Source of the DNA: Shimia biformata
Lineage (GTDB): Bacteria; Pseudomonadota; Alphaproteobacteria; Rhodobacterales; Rhodobacteraceae
Assembly (NCBI RefSeq): GCF_016888515.1
Contig: NZ_JAFEJK010000001.1
Location: forward strand, 2,768,677 to 2,832,676
Length of the DNA stretch: 64,000 nucleotides
Reading direction: 5' to 3'
Within the stretch, counting starts at the first letter, position 1; the number at the start of each line of letters is the position of its first letter. A program made the position numbers and the translations under genes. The notes under the pieces were generated by a model. The model was not told the DNA's origin and searched no databases. It saw only the letters and a list, made by a program, of their open reading frames with translations. Below, piece after piece: positions 59,197 through 64,000 of the stretch.

Positions 59197-60399
59197 ATGC
59201 TTGGACTGAACAAAAAAGACTCCACACTCCTGATCGTGGTGGCGGTGCTGACCCTGTTTGCACCGTTCATCCTGAACCCCTTCCCCGCCGACAGCGCCCT
59301 GGCGCAGTTCAACGCCGGCTACCCGGACCTGATGCAGCGTTTCGTGGTGTTCGGCATCTTCGCCATCGGCTTCAACATCCTGTTTGGCCTGACCGGATAC
59401 CTGTCCTTCGGTCACGCCGCTTTCCTCGGGATCGGCTCTTACGCGGCGGTCTGGGTGTTCAAGCTGTTCACCTATAACGTCGTCCCGGCGGTCATCCTTG
59501 CGGTCATCATCGCGTCGATCTTTGCGCTGGCCATGGGCTATGTGTCGCTGCGGCGCTCGGGTATCTACTTCTCGATCCTGACGCTGGCCTTTGCCCAGAT
59601 GATGTTCGCGCTGGCCTATTCGGTCTTGTCGAACCCCAAGTTCAACCTGACCAACGGTGAAACCGGGCTTCAGGTCTATGCCGACGATCCGCAGATGTTC
59701 CACCGCGCCGGACTGCCCGACCTGCCGCACCTCTTTGGCCTGTCGATGCGCGCGACCTATGATCTGGACATCGGCGCCTGGAGCTTCAGCTTCAACGCGG
59801 GCTACTATCTCTGCGCCGTGGTGATGATGGTTGTCTTCTACCTGTCGATCCGCATCTTCCGTTCGCCCTTTGGCATGATGCTGCGCGCGATCAAGTCGAA
59901 CCAGACCCGCCTGAACTATACCGGCCTTTCCCCGCGCCCCTATGCGCTGGCGGCCTTCGTGATCTCGGGCGCCTATGCCGGCCTTGCCGGTGGCCTGATG
60001 GCGGCGATGGACCCGCTGGCCGGTGCGGAACGGATGCAATGGACCGCGTCGGGTGAGGTCGTGCTGATGACCATCCTCGGCGGCACCGGCACCCTGATCG
60101 GCCCGGTCCTGGGCGCGGGCTTCATCAAGTATTTCGAGAACATCTTCTCGAAGATCAACGATGCGGTCCTGCACCAGTGGTTTGCGTTCCTGCCTGACGG
60201 GATGGAGGACTTCGTCGTCTTCATCATCCACCCCTTCGTCGGCAAGGGCTGGCACCTCACCCTGGGTATCCTGTTCATGCTGGTCGTGATCTTCCTGCCC
60301 GGTGGTCTTGTCGAAGGTGGTCAACGCCTTGGCAAATGGATCAAGTCTCGTGGCAAGTCGGAAGAGACCGACAAAGCCAAAATCGAACCCGCAGAGTAA
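59197..60399 (+). CDS. ABC importer permease, LivM type
   Basis: 400-aa membrane protein with about ten helices, with [24 protein letters not shown] and [26 protein letters not shown] segment ([19 protein letters not shown]) typical of LivM. C-terminal cytosolic tail ([18 protein letters not shown]) is charged. Three bp after the LivH-type gene, so co-translated with it. Confidence 0.9.
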   Translation: MLGLNKKDSTLLIVVAVLTLFAPFILNPFPADSALAQFNAGYPDLMQRFVVFGIFAIGFNILFGLTGYLSFGHAAFLGIGSYAAVWVFKLFTYNVVPAVILAVIIASIFALAMGYVSLRRSGIYFSILTLAFAQMMFALAYSVLSNPKFNLTNGETGLQVYADDPQMFHRAGLPDLPHLFGLSMRATYDLDIGAWSFSFNAGYYLCAVVMMVVFYLSIRIFRSPFGMMLRAIKSNQTRLNYTGLSPRPYALAAFVISGAYAGLAGGLMAAMDPLAGAERMQWTASGEVVLMTILGGTGTLIGPVLGAGFIKYFENIFSKINDAVLHQWFAFLPDGMEDFVVFIIHPFVGKGWHLTLGILFMLVVIFLPGGLVEGGQRLGKWIKSRGKSEETDKAKIEPAE

Positions 60400-60411
60400 G
60401 GAGACGGAAAG

Positions 60412-61167
60412 ATGGGAATTCTTGAAGTCAAGGACGTCAGCAAGCGGTTCGGCGGACTGAAAGCGCTGAGCGACGTCAACCTCAGCGTGGCCGAAAACAC
60501 CGTCCACGCCATCATCGGCCCCAACGGGGCTGGCAAATCCACCCTGCTCAACTGTTTCGTGGGCAAGCTGATCCCCGACACCGGCTCCGTCATGTTCGAC
60601 GGCCAGTCGGTGCTGGGACGGAAACCTTACGAAATCAACCAGATGGGCATCTCTCGCGTGTTCCAGACCCCTGAGATCTTTGGCGATCTCACGGTGATGG
60701 AAAACATGATGATCCCGGTCTTCGCCAAGCGCGACGGTCACTTCCAGATGAACGCCATCGGCGACATGATGAAGGAAAAGGACATCGTGGAAGCGGCCGA
60801 GGCGATGCTAGTCGACATGAACATGGCCGACAAGCGCCACATGCATGCCGCCTCGATGTCGCGCGGTGACAAGCGGCGGCTGGAAATCGGCATGTGCCTG
60901 GCACAGGAACCGCGCCTGCTGCTGCTCGACGAACCGACGGCAGGCATGGCGCGCGCCGATACCAACAACACCATTGATCTTCTGAAAGAGATCAAGGACC
61001 AGCGCGACATCACCATCGCCATCATCGAACACGACATGCACGTCGTCTTCTCGCTCGCCGAGCGGATCACCGTGCTGGCGCAGGGCACCCCGCTGGTCGA
61101 GGACACGCCGCAAAACATCAAGGGCCATCCGAAAGTGCGCGAAGCGTATCTTGGCGAGACAGCGTAA
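60412..61167 (+). CDS. ABC importer ATPase, LivG type
   Basis: 251-aa ATPase: Walker A GPNGAGKST near residues 36-44, signature region MSRGDKRRLEIGMCLAQEP (degenerate LSGG), Walker B LLLLDEPTAGM and H-loop IIEHDMHVVFSLAERI. Normal LivG length. The signature MSRGDKRR differs from the usual LSGG/LSYG, a feature worth noting. Coupled to upstream permease by a 12-bp gap. Confidence 0.92.
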   Translation: MGILEVKDVSKRFGGLKALSDVNLSVAENTVHAIIGPNGAGKSTLLNCFVGKLIPDTGSVMFDGQSVLGRKPYEINQMGISRVFQTPEIFGDLTVMENMMIPVFAKRDGHFQMNAIGDMMKEKDIVEAAEAMLVDMNMADKRHMHAASMSRGDKRRLEIGMCLAQEPRLLLLDEPTAGMARADTNNTIDLLKEIKDQRDITIAIIEHDMHVVFSLAERITVLAQGTPLVEDTPQNIKGHPKVREAYLGETA

Positions 61168-61179
61168 GGAGAACTTCAG

Positions 61180-61935
61180 ATGAATGTAAAACCGGACTTC
61201 TCCAAGGGCCATAACCTGGCCGAAACCGCCCCCGCCTTCCTGTCCGTCTGGAACATGGAAAGCTATTACGGCGAAAGCTACATCGTGCAGAACATCTCGT
61301 TCAACGTGCACGAGGGTGAGATCCTGGCGCTTCTGGGCCGCAACGGGGCGGGCAAGACCTCGACCCTGCGGTCGATCGCGCGGATGGACAATCCTCAGGT
61401 CACCCATGGCGAAATCTGGCTGGATCACCAGCCCCTGCACCTGATGAAAAGCCACGAGGCCGCCGCCGCCGGAATCGGGCTAGTGCCCGAGGATCGCTGC
61501 ATCATTCCCGGCCTGACGGTCGAAGAAAACCTGCAACTGGCCCAGATCGCGCCGCCGATTGGCTGGTCGCTGGAACGTCTTTACGAACTGTTCCCGCGTC
61601 TCGGCGAACGCCGCAAGCAGGAAGGCGTGACGCTATCGGGTGGGGAACAGCAGATGCTGGCCATTGCCCGGGCATTGGCGCGGGACATCAAGGTGCTGCT
61701 GCTGGACGAACCCTATGAGGGTCTCGCCCCGGTGATCGTCGATGAGATCGAAAAGACGCTGCGCATCATCAAGGAACAGGGCATCACCACGATTCTGGTC
61801 GAACAGAACGCGGTGCGCGCACTGGAACTGGCCGACCGGTCGGTGATCCTCGATACCGGCGGGATCGTTTTTGACGGCAGTGCCGCAGAAGTGCTTGAAA
61901 ACGCCGAGCTGCGCGCCGAATATCTGGCCATCTGA
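61180..61935 (+). CDS. ABC importer ATPase, LivF type
   Basis: 251-aa ATPase with Walker A GRNGAGKTS near 53-61, signature LSGGEQQMLAIARALA, Walker B LLLDEPYEGLAPVIV and switch histidine-type Q-loop NAVRALELADRSVIL. An N-terminal extension of about 25 residues (MNVKPDFSKGHNLAETAPAFL) precedes the fold. Last transporter gene before acs2, 124 bp upstream of it. Confidence 0.92.
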   Translation: MNVKPDFSKGHNLAETAPAFLSVWNMESYYGESYIVQNISFNVHEGEILALLGRNGAGKTSTLRSIARMDNPQVTHGEIWLDHQPLHLMKSHEAAAAGIGLVPEDRCIIPGLTVEENLQLAQIAPPIGWSLERLYELFPRLGERRKQEGVTLSGGEQQMLAIARALARDIKVLLLDEPYEGLAPVIVDEIEKTLRIIKEQGITTILVEQNAVRALELADRSVILDTGGIVFDGSAAEVLENAELRAEYLAI

Positions 61936-61977
61936 CCTGGTCGGGGCCCCGCCCTGCCACCGGACCAAAATCCAGGA

Positions 61978-62010
61978 CGCGCCACAGGTCATCCGGCCTC
62001 TGGCGCGTTT
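61978..62010 (+). terminator. Attenuator-like hairpin between livF-type gene and acs2
   Basis: CGCGCCACAGG and CCTCTGGCGCG pair at 10 of 11 positions around an 8-nt loop, followed by TTT. Weak as a terminator; partial read-through would allow acs2 to be co-expressed with the importer at lower level. Confidence 0.5.
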
Positions 62011-62059
62011 GCACTGAAAAGACGCCCGGATCGCAACCGGGACCAAAGGGAGATGAGAC

Positions 62060-64000
<1,941 letters not shown>

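Noticed and set aside
58330..60741. 803-codon open frame antisense to the importer permeases
   Set aside because: The plus-strand frames encode clear LivH and LivM type permeases; the reverse frame is His/Asp/Glu-rich repeats with no homology.

Overview
The window is GC-rich and almost completely coding, with many ATGA, GTGA and TGATG gene junctions. It looks like a chromosomal segment of a marine-type alphaproteobacterium of the order Rhodobacterales (roseobacter or Rhodobacter relatives). This rests on gene content: heterotetrameric sarcosine oxidase soxBDAG, a ScfR/RamB-like regulator, GapR (DUF2312), a ccmI-ruvX-DUF1289 unit, a DUF4212 plus sodium:acetate-type symporter pair, two TauE/SafE exporters and a HemP-type protein. 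I do not assign a genus. No rRNA, CRISPR array, transposase, phage gene or integrase was seen; one tRNA (Thr, TGT) is present. It is not an obvious genomic island, but three stretches have markedly lower GC than their surroundings.

Layout. 1-2620 (minus): yfgM-like, bamB-like and der, the same order as the outer-membrane assembly / ribosome GTPase cluster of proteobacteria. 2716-7982 (plus): an RND efflux adaptor and an oversized RND permease behind a TetR-type dyad. 8125-14687: GNAT acetyltransferase, Atm1-type ABC exporter, LysM protein, LOG-family hydrolase, RarD-like permease and iron superoxide dismutase. 14795-17245 (minus): five small exported paralogs of unknown function in tandem. 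17352-22848 (minus): sarcosine oxidase soxB-X-soxD-soxA-soxG, with an AT-rich small membrane protein gene X wedged between soxB and soxD. 23044-28685: cytochrome c biogenesis ccmI, ruvX, DUF1289, an RTX-repeat protein, two TauE/SafE exporters and dusA.

29088-40058 is an acetate region: acetyl-CoA synthetase overlapping adenylate kinase, a DUF4212/SSS symporter pair, a cNMP-CBS-nucleotidyltransferase protein, an unknown membrane protein, a membrane-tethered PAS-exonuclease, then acetate kinase and a phosphotransacylase on the other strand. 40161-49141 holds a flavin reductase, tRNA-Thr, an orphan iron-type ABC permease, a hemP micro-operon with a palindromic promoter, gapR, fadJ and a DksA-like protein, and begins the sulfide/persulfide detoxification genes (MBL dioxygenase, two YeeE/YedE halves, TIGR01244 phosphatase-like protein) that run to 50619. 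50672-56495 (minus) encodes a FliM/FliN C-terminal domain protein, an SSS-fused histidine kinase, a small membrane partner, a response regulator and a ScfR-like regulator. Divergent from scfR, 56715-64000 encodes a complete branched-chain-amino-acid-type ABC importer followed by a second acetyl-CoA synthetase that runs off the window.

How it fits together: much of the window concerns acquiring and activating short-chain carboxylates (two acs genes, ack-pta, a symporter, an ABC importer, a short-chain acyl regulator and a transporter-fused kinase). A near-identical 20-bp element lies upstream of acs1 and between scfR and the ABC importer, which suggests a shared regulon. The two acs genes are identical over their last 1107 visible bases but clearly different before that, which points to gene conversion or an assembly problem. 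Other leads are the five-gene secreted paralog array, the low-GC gene inside the sox operon and the hemP micro-operon. All calls were made by eye without database searches.
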